Source: Allomuricauda ruestringensis DSM 13258
GTDB lineage: Bacteria; Bacteroidota; Bacteroidia; Flavobacteriales; Flavobacteriaceae
Direction: 5' to 3'
DNA: 64,000 bases
Assembly: GCF_000224085.1 (NCBI RefSeq)
Contig: NC_015945.1
Span: 1,251,501 to 1,315,500, forward strand
This document shows positions 1 through 8,030 of this stretch, piece after piece (the stretch's first letter is position 1; the number at the start of each line of letters is the position of its first letter). The notes under the pieces were generated by a model. It did no database searches. It was not told the DNA's origin and was given only the letters and a program-made list of their open reading frames with translations. The position numbers were made by a program, and so were the translations under genes.

Positions 1-188
1 AAATTGATTTTGGCAAAGAACTGGATACCGAAGCCAAAGCATGGAAAACGATTTGGTCAGCCGGACAAGGGGTAACAACCATAGATAATGTATTGTCCGT
101 ATCAAAACTCGTTGAAAGTTTGAAAGGCGAATTTAAAACAGCGGTTGAAGAACAAGCAAATCTTTTAAAAAACTTCCCGAAAGAGTAA
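1..188 (+). CDS. Nitronate monooxygenase, C-terminal end (partial)
   Basis: The window opens inside a reading frame (codons from base 3) that ends at TAA 186-188. About 61 residues are visible. The segment WSAGQGV followed by an Ile/Val-rich stretch and a helical tail resembles the C-terminus of nitronate monooxygenase / 2-nitropropane dioxygenase proteins, FMN-dependent TIM-barrel enzymes that oxidise alkyl nitronates. The FMN-binding and catalytic parts lie outside the window, so the name rests on the tail only. Related FMN barrels such as FabK-type enoyl reductases cannot be excluded. Confidence 0.55.
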   Translation, partial: IDFGKELDTEAKAWKTIWSAGQGVTTIDNVLSVSKLVESLKGEFKTAVEEQANLLKNFPKE

Positions 189-210
189 TTTTTAAACCAA
201 AATTGTACCG

Positions 211-1170
211 ATGCCCCAAGTCACTTCCGATTACACTCCACCCTTTCTGTTTAAAAATGGTCATTTTGCCACCATTTACTCAGGTATTATCCGTTCGGTA
301 AACGGTGTGGTCCAAAAAAGGGAAAGACTCACCCTTTCCGATGGGGATTTTTTGGATATGGACTGGAGCGATTCGCAAACACCGACCCAAAAATTGGTAG
401 TGCTTCTCCATGGGTTGGAAGGAGATGCGCAACGACCCTATATTACCGGAAGTGCCAAAATTCTCAATCAAAATGGGTATGACGCCTGTGCAGTAAATTA
501 CCGCGGTTGCAGTGGCGAGCCCAACAAAATGTACCGCTCCTATCATTCTGGGGCGACTGAAGATTTGATCGAGGTGCTCGACCATATCCTAAATACAAGG
601 AATTACTCCGAAATTTACTTGAAGGGTTTTAGTTTGGGAGGAAACCTCCTGCTTAAATATTTGGGAGAAGAAAACAATATTCCAAAGGAATTGAAAGGCG
701 CCGTTGCGGTATCCGTGCCTTGCAATCTTTATGATTCTTGTCAACAATTGCTGAGTCCAAAAAATATGCTGTATGCGATAAGATTCAAAGGAAATTTATT
801 GGGCAAGCTCCGGCAAAAACAACAAATGTTTCCCGAAAAAATAAGCGAAGCCGACATCAAAAAAATTAAGACTTTAAAAGATTTTGATGACATCTACACC
901 AGTAAGGCGCATCATTTTAAAGATGCTTTGGATTATTACCACAAATGCAGTTCCCTTCAATTCTTGTCAAACATCAAAGTCCCGAGCCTGATCATCAATG
1001 CAAAAAACGACTCTTTCTTGGGTCCGGAATGCTATCCGATCAAAGAAACCACAAACAACCATTCACTTTATTTGGAAACCCCAACTTATGGTGGACATGT
1101 TGGTTTTTGGGGCAAAAAAAACATCACTTACACCGAAAAAAGAGCTTTGGATTTCTTTAATTCTCTTTAA
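211..1170 (+). CDS. YheT-family alpha/beta hydrolase
   Basis: This is a 319-residue alpha/beta hydrolase of the YheT/EMB8 (UPF0017) family. The oxyanion HG lies near residues 67-68, the nucleophile elbow GFSLGGN puts Ser at about 141, a probable acid is in NAKND near 265, and the catalytic His is in GGHVGFWG near 295. Length and motif spacing are those of the family, whose members act on short-chain esters. The true substrate is unknown. There is no signal peptide, so it is cytoplasmic. It starts 22 bp after the nitronate monooxygenase stop and may be cotranscribed with it. Confidence 0.85.
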   Translation: MPQVTSDYTPPFLFKNGHFATIYSGIIRSVNGVVQKRERLTLSDGDFLDMDWSDSQTPTQKLVVLLHGLEGDAQRPYITGSAKILNQNGYDACAVNYRGCSGEPNKMYRSYHSGATEDLIEVLDHILNTRNYSEIYLKGFSLGGNLLLKYLGEENNIPKELKGAVAVSVPCNLYDSCQQLLSPKNMLYAIRFKGNLLGKLRQKQQMFPEKISEADIKKIKTLKDFDDIYTSKAHHFKDALDYYHKCSSLQFLSNIKVPSLIINAKNDSFLGPECYPIKETTNNHSLYLETPTYGGHVGFWGKKNITYTEKRALDFFNSL

Positions 1171-1287
1171 CTACAACGTTTTCTGATCTAATATTGTGAT
1201 GATCAACACAGAAATGCCCATAATTTTATTGGCTAATTACCTATCTTAGTGCCTACGTTTACACAAACAAAATTCAATAGAATCAGA

Positions 1288-1767
1288 ATGAAAAAAATTG
1301 TAATGTTCTTGGCCTTGGGTGCCTTGATAGCTAGTTGCGGTGGAAAAAAAGAAGAAAAAAAAGATGGTTTTGAGGTGAGTCGCACCAAAACTGAAGAAAA
1401 AAAAGCTGAAGAAAAAGAAGGTGTTCCCGTTGATTTGGACAACAAAGGAGTTGGACCCATAACCAATTTGGAGTTCCCTGATGAAATCAATGATGAAATG
1501 GCTGCGCGTGGAAAAGCTAAATTTGATGCCATTTGTGTGGCATGCCACATGATCGATAAACGCATGATCGGGCCTGCCCTAAAAGGAGTTTACGACAGAA
1601 GAAGCCCGGAATGGGTAATGAACATGATCCTAAACCCTGATGGGATGCTGAAAGAAGACCCCATCGCAAAAGCTTTGTTGAAAGAATACAACAATGCGAT
1701 AATGCTTAATCAAAACTTAACGGAGGACGAGGCTAGAGATGTTGCCGAGTACTTAAGAACGCTCTAA
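1288..1767 (+). CDS. Monohaem cytochrome c lipoprotein
   Basis: A 159-residue c-type cytochrome. I start at ATG 1288, giving a lysine-rich n-region, a hydrophobic core and a lipobox ending in ASC; an in-frame GTG 39 bp upstream would spoil the signal. After a Lys/Glu-rich linker (about residues 20-50) comes one cytochrome c domain with the haem site CVACH and a likely axial Met in the IMLNQNL segment before the C-terminal helix. It is probably anchored to a membrane facing the periplasm and carries electrons in respiration. The redox partner is unknown. A strong terminator follows, so it is likely monocistronic. Confidence 0.85.
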   Translation: MKKIVMFLALGALIASCGGKKEEKKDGFEVSRTKTEEKKAEEKEGVPVDLDNKGVGPITNLEFPDEINDEMAARGKAKFDAICVACHMIDKRMIGPALKGVYDRRSPEWVMNMILNPDGMLKEDPIAKALLKEYNNAIMLNQNLTEDEARDVAEYLRTL

Positions 1768-1790
1768 CAAACCAACCTAATTATATTGAA

Positions 1791-1827
1791 AAGCTGCTGT
1801 TTTGTGATAAAACAGCAGCTTTTTTTA
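1791..1827 (+). terminator. Rho-independent terminator
   Basis: A perfect 13-bp stem (1791-1803 with 1809-1821), a 5-nt GTGAT loop and a run of T. It ends the cytochrome c transcript. Confidence 0.9.
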
Positions 1828-1849
1828 TCTTAATGAAAACTTTTAGGCC

Positions 1850-2557
1850 ATGAAAAAACCAATATTGCTTGCTGTTTCTTTATTAGTTGCCCCTCTCTTA
1901 CATGCACAGGACTTGCATGGTGCATGGACCGCAACCGAATCCGATGCTGAAGTTCGTCAAACAGAACATACGCTTATTTTTACGGATGCTTTTTTTTCGG
2001 AAGCCATTTATGGAAAACCCCATGGAAAATTTATAGGCACCAAAGGGGGCAGTTACACCTTGAATGACGGAATCCTTGACCTTACCTACGAGTTTGCCAA
2101 CCAAGACCCCAACTTGGTCGGGGAAACCAGATCCATTTCATACACCTTAAAAAACAACATCCTTGAATTGGGCGGGTTGACATGGACCCGAATTGACGAT
2201 GGAGCCCCGGGCGACCTATTCGGGGCATGGCTGATATCCGGCAGAAAACACGATGGTGAAATTGTAAAGCGCGATACGTCGGGGCCACGAAAAACCATGA
2301 AGATATTGTCCGGCACCCATTTTCAATGGATTGCATTTAACACGGAAACCAAACAATTTATGGGAACAGGTGGCGGCACTTATACCACTATTGATGGCAA
2401 ATACACCGAAAATATCGGTTTTTTTTCCAGGGATGATTCCAGGGTAGGTGCAAGCTTAGAGTTCAACTACGAACTGAAGGATGGCGATTGGCACCATTCC
2501 GGACTCAGCAGTAAAGGGCAACCCATTTATGAGGTTTGGAGCCATAGAAAGCTATAA
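1850..2557 (+). CDS. Secreted protein with two tandem beta-rich domains
   Basis: A 235-residue protein with a clear signal peptide (cleavage after LLHAQ). The mature part looks like two copies of one domain. Copy 1 runs from LHGAW (about residue 22) to about 120; copy 2 runs from LFGAW (about 125) to the end. Both share a hydrophobic strand, a GT.GG.YT hairpin, a strand ending in Y or F and a closing Trp segment. The Trp near the domain start and the strand pattern suggest a lipocalin-like fold, but I do not recognise a characterised family. Probably periplasmic. It sits alone between a terminator and the DHFR-like gene. Confidence 0.75.
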   Translation: MKKPILLAVSLLVAPLLHAQDLHGAWTATESDAEVRQTEHTLIFTDAFFSEAIYGKPHGKFIGTKGGSYTLNDGILDLTYEFANQDPNLVGETRSISYTLKNNILELGGLTWTRIDDGAPGDLFGAWLISGRKHDGEIVKRDTSGPRKTMKILSGTHFQWIAFNTETKQFMGTGGGTYTTIDGKYTENIGFFSRDDSRVGASLEFNYELKDGDWHHSGLSSKGQPIYEVWSHRKL

Positions 2558-2622
2558 GTTATACGGTTGATAATCATCTGAGAAAATACTTAAATAATCA
2601 AAAATTGATTGGATAAAATAAT

Positions 2623-3174
2623 ATGAGAAAGATTATTGCAGCATTGAATATGACAATTGACGGGATATGCGACCATACTGCTGGAATACCCGATGAGGAA
2701 ATACATCAACATTATACGGAATTATTAGGTCAGGGAGACGCAATTTTATATGGCAGGACTACGTATCAACTTATGGAATTTTGGCGGACGTTTTTAGAAA
2801 ATCCCTCCGAAGAAAAATCAATGAACGACTTTGCTACGGCTATAGACAAAATTCCTAAAATAGTTTTCTCCCGGACAATTAAAAATGTAGAATGGGAAAG
2901 TGCAACAATAGCAAAACGTGACTTGAAAGATGAAGTTTTAGAACTCAAGCATCAACCGGGTAAAGATATTTTTGTTGGTAGTCGCAGTTTAATCATACAA
3001 CTGATTCAACTCGAATTGATTGATGAGTTCCAACTTTGCATTCATCCAATGGTTGAAGGAAAAGGTTTGCCATTATTTGAAAATTTAAACGACAGGACTA
3101 TTTTTAAGCTTGTTAAGAATAAAACCTTTAAGAGTGGAGCTATAATTCTATATTATCGACCAAAAAACGAATGA
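2623..3174 (+). CDS. Dihydrofolate reductase / RibD C-terminal-fold protein
   Basis: This 183-residue protein has the RibD_C / dihydrofolate-reductase-like fold: N-terminal RKIIAALNMTIDG, then ILYGRTTYQLM at about residues 43-53, and a C-terminal half with VGSRSL and a DEFQLCIHPMVEGKG strand. Such proteins are NADPH-dependent reductases of unknown substrate, common as single genes in Bacteroidota. No RibD deaminase domain is present and no riboflavin genes are nearby. The coding sequence looks more AT-rich than the genes on either side, which could mean recent acquisition; I did not measure it. Confidence 0.8.
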   Translation: MRKIIAALNMTIDGICDHTAGIPDEEIHQHYTELLGQGDAILYGRTTYQLMEFWRTFLENPSEEKSMNDFATAIDKIPKIVFSRTIKNVEWESATIAKRDLKDEVLELKHQPGKDIFVGSRSLIIQLIQLELIDEFQLCIHPMVEGKGLPLFENLNDRTIFKLVKNKTFKSGAIILYYRPKNE

Positions 3175-3356
3175 CAAAGAAAAACAAAGACGGTTGTAAG
3201 TAATTGCTTCTACTCGTTTACTCTGAAAATTCCTGCGACCGCTCGGCCAATACTGCAAATAGCACAACCCTCGGAACTATTTTCCCTAACAGAATTGATG
3301 CTTACAAACAATATTTTTAGTATTTTACTGACACATTAACCATTAATTTCTGTAAA

Positions 3357-3776
3357 ATGAAATTATCAGTCATCCTCTTTTTTACCGCCGTTCTACTGGC
3401 GGAATCCTGCGGTGGACCAAATTCCATTGAAGAAGCATTGTACGGCCCCACTTGGGAGCTCGAATATATTTCTGGGCCACGAATTGCCTTTGATGGCCTT
3501 TTCCCGGAAAAAAAACCACAAATAACCTTTAACAAAGAATCTGGTAAAGTATCCGGCACGGATAGTTGCAACGGGTACTCTGCAGATTATATGCTGGAGG
3601 GCAGCTCCATTTCTTTCGGAGAGCCAGGACCAACAACCATGATGTTCTGTGGGGGCAGCGAACGCCAATTCTTGGAAATGATGAAAAAAATAGACGGGTA
3701 TTCCTTCGAGGGCAACAAACTCAACCTATTGGTGGGCGAAATCCCCATGATGCGCTTCAAAAAAGTCAACCCATGA
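3357..3776 (+). CDS. META-domain lipoprotein (HslJ-like)
   Basis: A 139-residue protein with an N-terminal hydrophobic signal and a lipobox-like Cys (LAESC). The mature part is one META domain: PTWELEYISG opening, a central SGTDSCNGYSADY segment typical of HslJ-like proteins, and a closing MRFKKV strand. META domains occur in heat-inducible or envelope lipoproteins; no enzymatic role is known. The stop overlaps the start of the next META lipoprotein (ATGA), so the two are translationally coupled. Confidence 0.8.
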   Translation: MKLSVILFFTAVLLAESCGGPNSIEEALYGPTWELEYISGPRIAFDGLFPEKKPQITFNKESGKVSGTDSCNGYSADYMLEGSSISFGEPGPTTMMFCGGSERQFLEMMKKIDGYSFEGNKLNLLVGEIPMMRFKKVNP

Positions 3777-4597
3777 TAAAAATACTCATTCCAATTTGCG
3801 CATTGTTTTTGTTTTTCAACTGTATTGAAAAGAAAAAACAAGAAACTTCCGAACCCGGGTCATCAGAAATGGAAACAAAGGACACGGTTCAAGTGAAGGA
3901 ACAAATCCGGCAAATGGAACCCATCACCATAAAAATTGACGGAAGCTATTTTAAGGCCACTGGAACCGAACCTTTTTGGGGACTCAAAATTTATGATGAC
4001 AAAATTGAGCTTCAGACCATGGAGGACACCATTGTAACGCATTCATCAGAAGCAATTAAGGCACAAGATGCCAATATCAAAATGTTCCGTATTAATACTG
4101 AGGCGACCCAGATGGACATTATTATTTCGAACAAGGAATGCACCAATGCCATGTCGGGAGAGGTTTTTCCCTATACCGTAACTGCTTCCTATAAAAGTAC
4201 AGGCGGAGACGAAACCCGTGTTCTGGAAGGCTGTGGGTCATACATTACGGATTATAGGCTACACGATATTTGGGTATTGGAAGAAATGCAAGGAGCACCG
4301 GTATCCAAAGAGGATTTTAACGGGAACGATGTTCCCAATATAGAAATCAACATCAACAACAATAGATTTTCAGGTTTTTCTGGCTGTAACCGGATGACCG
4401 GCAGTATTTTTTATGAAAAAGATGTATTGCGTTTTACCCAGATAGCCTCTACCCGAATGGCCTGCCCCAATATGGAAAAGGAATCCGAGTTTTTAAAGGC
4501 ATTACAGCGCAGCACCAAACACAAAGTGGAAAACAACAGATTATACCTATCCAATGGTTCCAAAGAAAACCTTCTTGTGTTTAAAAAAATAGACTGA
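3773..4597 (+). CDS. Lipoprotein with COG3650-like and META domains
   Basis: The open frame reaches back to 3566, but I start at ATG 3773 because it overlaps the previous stop as ATGA and gives a proper lipoprotein signal (hydrophobic core ending FFNC). The 274-residue product has a charged linker, then a domain opening FKATGTEPFWGLKI (about residues 60-160) like COG3650 / NlpE-associated lipoproteins, then a C-terminal META domain with SGFSGCNRMTGS and closing LLVFKKID. It is probably an envelope lipoprotein. Coupling of two META proteins suggests a joint but unknown role in envelope stress. Confidence 0.8.
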   Translation: MIKILIPICALFLFFNCIEKKKQETSEPGSSEMETKDTVQVKEQIRQMEPITIKIDGSYFKATGTEPFWGLKIYDDKIELQTMEDTIVTHSSEAIKAQDANIKMFRINTEATQMDIIISNKECTNAMSGEVFPYTVTASYKSTGGDETRVLEGCGSYITDYRLHDIWVLEEMQGAPVSKEDFNGNDVPNIEININNNRFSGFSGCNRMTGSIFYEKDVLRFTQIASTRMACPNMEKESEFLKALQRSTKHKVENNRLYLSNGSKENLLVFKKID

Positions 4598-4599
4598 TT

Positions 4600-5196
4600 A
4601 TGAAAAAATTATCCTATTTTTTTGTCATTTTTATTTTGATGATGAATCCCAATCTCCAAGCACAAGAAATGAAATTACCTTACAAAGAAATTCCTGCTTA
4701 TCCCTCAGACTATGCTTCGGGCAATGTGGTATCCCGAATGATTGATGGATTGGGATACCGGTATTATTGGGCCACAGAAGGCTTAACACAAAAAAATATT
4801 GATTATAAACCTTCGGAAGATGGGCGTACCATTATGGAAACCTTGGAGCATATCTATACAATGTCCAACAATATTTTATTGGCACCAGATGCAAAACCGT
4901 ATGAGCGCCCCAAGAACCCTCCCAAATACTCCTACGAAGAGCTTCGTGCGCTCACCCTGCAAAACTTAAATGCTGCGAGCAACAAGGTTTTGGGCAAAAG
5001 CTCGGAAGAAATGGAGCTTTTTAAAGTAATCTTTAAGCAAGAGGAGAGAACATCAGAATTTCCGTATTGGAACATGATCAATGGAATGATTGCAGATTGC
5101 ATTCAACACACCGGGCAAATTGTTTTGATGCGCCGGGCAAGTGGAAACCCGCAAAACCCAAACGTTAATGTGTTTTTGGGAAAAACCAGGGAATAA
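4600..5196 (+). CDS. Exported DinB/YfiT-fold protein
   Basis: A 198-residue protein with a signal peptide (about 21 residues, ending LQAQ) and a DinB-like four-helix bundle. Metal-ligand histidines of this superfamily are visible in LEHIYTMSN and in the C-terminal IQHTGQI segment. DinB-fold proteins bind a divalent metal and often transfer thiols, but an exported version has no assigned function. It begins 2 bp after the preceding META lipoprotein and should be the last gene of that operon; a hairpin follows. Confidence 0.8.
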   Translation: MKKLSYFFVIFILMMNPNLQAQEMKLPYKEIPAYPSDYASGNVVSRMIDGLGYRYYWATEGLTQKNIDYKPSEDGRTIMETLEHIYTMSNNILLAPDAKPYERPKNPPKYSYEELRALTLQNLNAASNKVLGKSSEEMELFKVIFKQEERTSEFPYWNMINGMIADCIQHTGQIVLMRRASGNPQNPNVNVFLGKTRE

Positions 5197-5214
5197 ACAA
5201 CTGCACGCATAAAA

Positions 5215-5252
5215 AAGAACCGCCCCAAGTTTAAATGCTGGGGGCGGTTCTT
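5215..5252. terminator. Bidirectional terminator between convergent genes
   Basis: A perfect 12-bp GC-rich stem (5215-5226 with 5241-5252) and a 14-nt loop. It lies between converging genes. Only the minus strand has a T run after the stem (bases 5214-5211), so it may serve the lipoprotein gene at 5308 best. Confidence 0.75.
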
Positions 5253-5307
5253 AACTAAATAACCAACCAAAAAACTTATTTGTATAGTCGAACAATACTG
5301 TTCTTCC

Positions 5308-6228
5308 TTACATATTTCGCTGACGGGTAACGTTCATAGTCGGATTTTTTGTTTTTGAACGTTTTTTGCCCGTTACATCACTCGATTTCAAATATTGAAT
5401 GTATCCTCTTCCTGTGAATTCATACACCGTTCCGCTGGACACATGGTACAACTCTATGGTACTATCATTAATAACGTACAACTCAAAATAATCATTGCCC
5501 AAGAAGTCATAATCGAGTGTTAAAGTTTTCAAAGTGGCATCGTTTGCCTCATCATACACTTCATAATCGCCTTCATAATCCCATTGTATATTGGTGAGCG
5601 GGATACCCTGTGCATCCACGGAAGATCTGAAGAGCCCACCACCATCGGCAAAAAACTGAAGGTAGTTTTCTTCATCAAACTCGTTTAAGGCACCAACTTC
5701 GCTGGTATACGTTTTTTCCCAAACTTGGTATTCCTGTAAAAGGTAGTGGATGTTGTCGTAGAACACCATATCGTAATCAAAGTTGTTTCTTTGATAACCT
5801 TCCAAAATGTAGGACGTATCCGAACGTGGGTCGTACAACTCCAATGTGTTGTTGTCCAAGGCGAACAACTCCATCAACCAAAGACCATCCACATCGTGGT
5901 CTATTTCCACTTGTCCGCTGTAGGTAGCATAAGCCCCTACATCAATACCCAATCCGTTGCCCGTTTTGCCCAAACCAGAAAGGTTGTTGTTGGTATAAAC
6001 GATGCCTCTATCAAAAGAAATCGTGAAAGCACGCTGTAAAAAGGGAACTTCTCCATTTCCACGCGTTTCATTGATATCCACATACCAAAGGTCGTGCGAT
6101 TCCAAAACCAAGGCGGTATTGACTGGTGATTCTTCTATAAAATCATCTTCCACAATAACCTCGGTATAGCAAGAACCGGCCAAAAGACCTATGAATAAAA
6201 TTCCAAAGTGTAGTTTTCTATTTTTCAT
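5308..6228 (-). CDS. Lipoprotein of unknown function
   Basis: A 306-residue protein. I start at ATG 6228, which gives a standard lipoprotein signal ending AGSC; the frame is open 75 bp further. The mature part is acidic and rich in aromatic residues, with repeated beta-strand patterns such as YFELYVINDSTIELYH and NTLELYDPRSDTSYIL, suggesting duplicated beta-sheet units. The C-terminal 25 residues are basic. Relatives in flavobacterial databases are, as I recall, sometimes labelled nicotinic acid mononucleotide adenylyltransferase; no HxGH nucleotidyltransferase motif is present, so that label would not fit. Confidence 0.7.
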   Translation of the reverse strand: MKNRKLHFGILFIGLLAGSCYTEVIVEDDFIEESPVNTALVLESHDLWYVDINETRGNGEVPFLQRAFTISFDRGIVYTNNNLSGLGKTGNGLGIDVGAYATYSGQVEIDHDVDGLWLMELFALDNNTLELYDPRSDTSYILEGYQRNNFDYDMVFYDNIHYLLQEYQVWEKTYTSEVGALNEFDEENYLQFFADGGGLFRSSVDAQGIPLTNIQWDYEGDYEVYDEANDATLKTLTLDYDFLGNDYFELYVINDSTIELYHVSSGTVYEFTGRGYIQYLKSSDVTGKKRSKTKNPTMNVTRQRNM

Positions 6229-6352
6229 TGTCGAGGTTTTATAGTTCCCTTTACGTAAACCAAGCACTGTGCCAAATTCTTTAACTGTTTGATAATCAAA
6301 CAAAGGCTAGCTGATGATTTTATTTTTTAGCTTTACACTCTAATTTGGATGC

Positions 6353-7354
6353 ATGAAAGACAAACTTACGTTTGGAGTATTTGGAGGTGGAAGCTGGGGA
6401 ACTGCTATCGTAAAAATGTTGACCGAAAATTTGGATCAGGTAAACTGGTACATGCGAAGCGATTCTGCAATACGGCATATTAAAAAGGAATGGCACAATC
6501 CCAATTATTTGAGTTCGGTAGAGTTTGATGTGGACCAACTTGTTATGAGCCATGATATTAACGAGATTGTTGAAACATCTGATGTGCTCATTTTTGCTAT
6601 CCCTTCGGCTTTTTTGGAAGGGGAGCTTCAAAACTTGACGGTTTCCTTAAAGGATAAAATTATTTTTTCGGCCATTAAGGGCATTGTCCCTGAAAGTGGA
6701 CGAATCGTGGGCGAACATTTTAACGAGAAATACGAGATTCCTTTTGAGAATATCGGAGTAATCACAGGACCGTGCCATGCCGAGGAGGTCGCCTTGGAGC
6801 GCCTATCGTACCTAACCATTGCCTGTGCCGATGCCGACAAGGCTAAAATGGTGGCCAAACACTTGAAAAGTGATTATATCCGTACCAAAATATCCGACGA
6901 CATTATCGGTACGGAATATGCCGCCATGCTAAAAAACATTTATGCCATTGCTGCGGGTATTGCGCACGGACTCGGCTACGGGGACAACTTCCAGAGTGTG
7001 TTGATGAGCAACGCCATCCGAGAGATGAAACGGTTTATTGACCGCGTGTACAAAATGAAACGTAACATCAATGCCTCTGCCTACTTGGGCGACTTGTTGG
7101 TAACGGGCTACTCTGTTTTTAGTAGAAACCGTATGTTTGGGAACATGATCGGTAAGGGCTATACCGTAAAAAGTGCCATGATGGAAATGAATATGGTGGC
7201 CGAAGGCTATTACGCCACAAAAAGTGCCCATGATCTTATGGACAAACTGCAAAAAAAATCCAAAACGCCGATTATCAATGCAGTCTATCAAATACTTTAT
7301 AAAAACAAGAGCCCGAAAAAGGTTTTTGAGAAGTTAACGGAGAAGTTGGATTGA
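6353..7354 (+). CDS. gpsA: Glycerol-3-phosphate dehydrogenase [NAD(P)+]
   Basis: GpsA (333 residues) reduces dihydroxyacetone phosphate to sn-glycerol 3-phosphate, the backbone of phospholipids. The NAD(P) motif GGGSWG is at residues 11-16, followed by ITGPCHAEEV near 140 and the substrate/catalytic stretch TEYAAMLKNIYAIAAG near 188 with the conserved Lys. Full family length, cytoplasmic. The opposing FAD-dependent enzyme, glpD, lies 8 kb away at 15391. The gene converges on the barrel-protein gene with only 8 bp between stops and no clear hairpin. Confidence 0.95.
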   Translation: MKDKLTFGVFGGGSWGTAIVKMLTENLDQVNWYMRSDSAIRHIKKEWHNPNYLSSVEFDVDQLVMSHDINEIVETSDVLIFAIPSAFLEGELQNLTVSLKDKIIFSAIKGIVPESGRIVGEHFNEKYEIPFENIGVITGPCHAEEVALERLSYLTIACADADKAKMVAKHLKSDYIRTKISDDIIGTEYAAMLKNIYAIAAGIAHGLGYGDNFQSVLMSNAIREMKRFIDRVYKMKRNINASAYLGDLLVTGYSVFSRNRMFGNMIGKGYTVKSAMMEMNMVAEGYYATKSAHDLMDKLQKKSKTPIINAVYQILYKNKSPKKVFEKLTEKLD

Positions 7355-7362
7355 TTGGAAGT

Positions 7363-8001
7363 CTAAAACTTGACAATATCAAAGCTGTAGCTGATAAATG
7401 GAACAATAAAAGTCTTTTTTTTATCAAAATACTTTGTGTTTCGAGATATGTAAATACCCATCATTATTTTGGATTTACCTTTTCCATAACCAACGGAAAC
7501 TTTATTGGCGCTAAAATTATAGTTTTCCATAGAGGTAGTTGAATCGACGACCTCCCCTTCTTCATTAAAAATGGCGTCTGTACGCATATATTCACTATTT
7601 CGATTGAGCAAGCTTAGCCCAGCATTGACCAACAAATCTCCTTTTTTAAAAATTTGAAAGTGATAGCTTAAATTAAAATGGTAACCAAACATTAATCCAC
7701 GTTCCGTTTCCGAAGCTGTTTCATCAATGTAAGTTGTTATCAAATCATACCGAACGGAACTTTTAAAGCCTATGCTAAAGTTTTGCGTGAAATAATAATC
7801 AACTCCAATATTTAATACAGGACCAGAATTCTGTAAATCAGGATTAATAAAATTTGTGGCAATTGCTTGGTCCCCCGATTTATGAATAGGTGTGATTCTG
7901 AATTCAGCTCCTAAATTGAGAAAGAAACTTTTCTCTCTGGTATTATTTTGTGCTGTAAGATATAATGGTATTAAAAATAGGAGTATCAGTGCTTTTTTCA
8001 T
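7363..8001 (-). CDS. Small outer-membrane beta-barrel protein
   Basis: A 212-residue protein with a signal peptide (cleavage near YLTAQ). The mature part shows alternating beta-strands with aromatic residues near strand ends (NIGVDYYF, FNLSYHFQIF, PFISYSFDIVKF) and a C-terminal strand ending in Phe, as in eight-to-ten-strand outer-membrane barrels. I do not recognise a specific family. It begins 29 bp after the TonB-dependent receptor and is the last gene of the minus-strand GLPGLI / receptor island, so it may be coexpressed with it. Confidence 0.7.
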   Translation of the reverse strand: MKKALILLFLIPLYLTAQNNTREKSFFLNLGAEFRITPIHKSGDQAIATNFINPDLQNSGPVLNIGVDYYFTQNFSIGFKSSVRYDLITTYIDETASETERGLMFGYHFNLSYHFQIFKKGDLLVNAGLSLLNRNSEYMRTDAIFNEEGEVVDSTTSMENYNFSANKVSVGYGKGKSKIMMGIYISRNTKYFDKKKTFIVPFISYSFDIVKF

Positions 8002-8030
8002 TGGAAATGATATTTTATCAAATGGTCTTT

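Noticed and set aside
3566..3772. N-terminal extension of the COG3650/META lipoprotein
   Set aside because: It overlaps the preceding META gene in another frame and would hide the lipoprotein signal that begins at ATG 3773.
5308..6228. Nicotinic acid mononucleotide adenylyltransferase label for the 306-residue lipoprotein
   Set aside because: No HxGH or ISSTxxR motif and a lipoprotein signal; the fold pattern is beta-rich.
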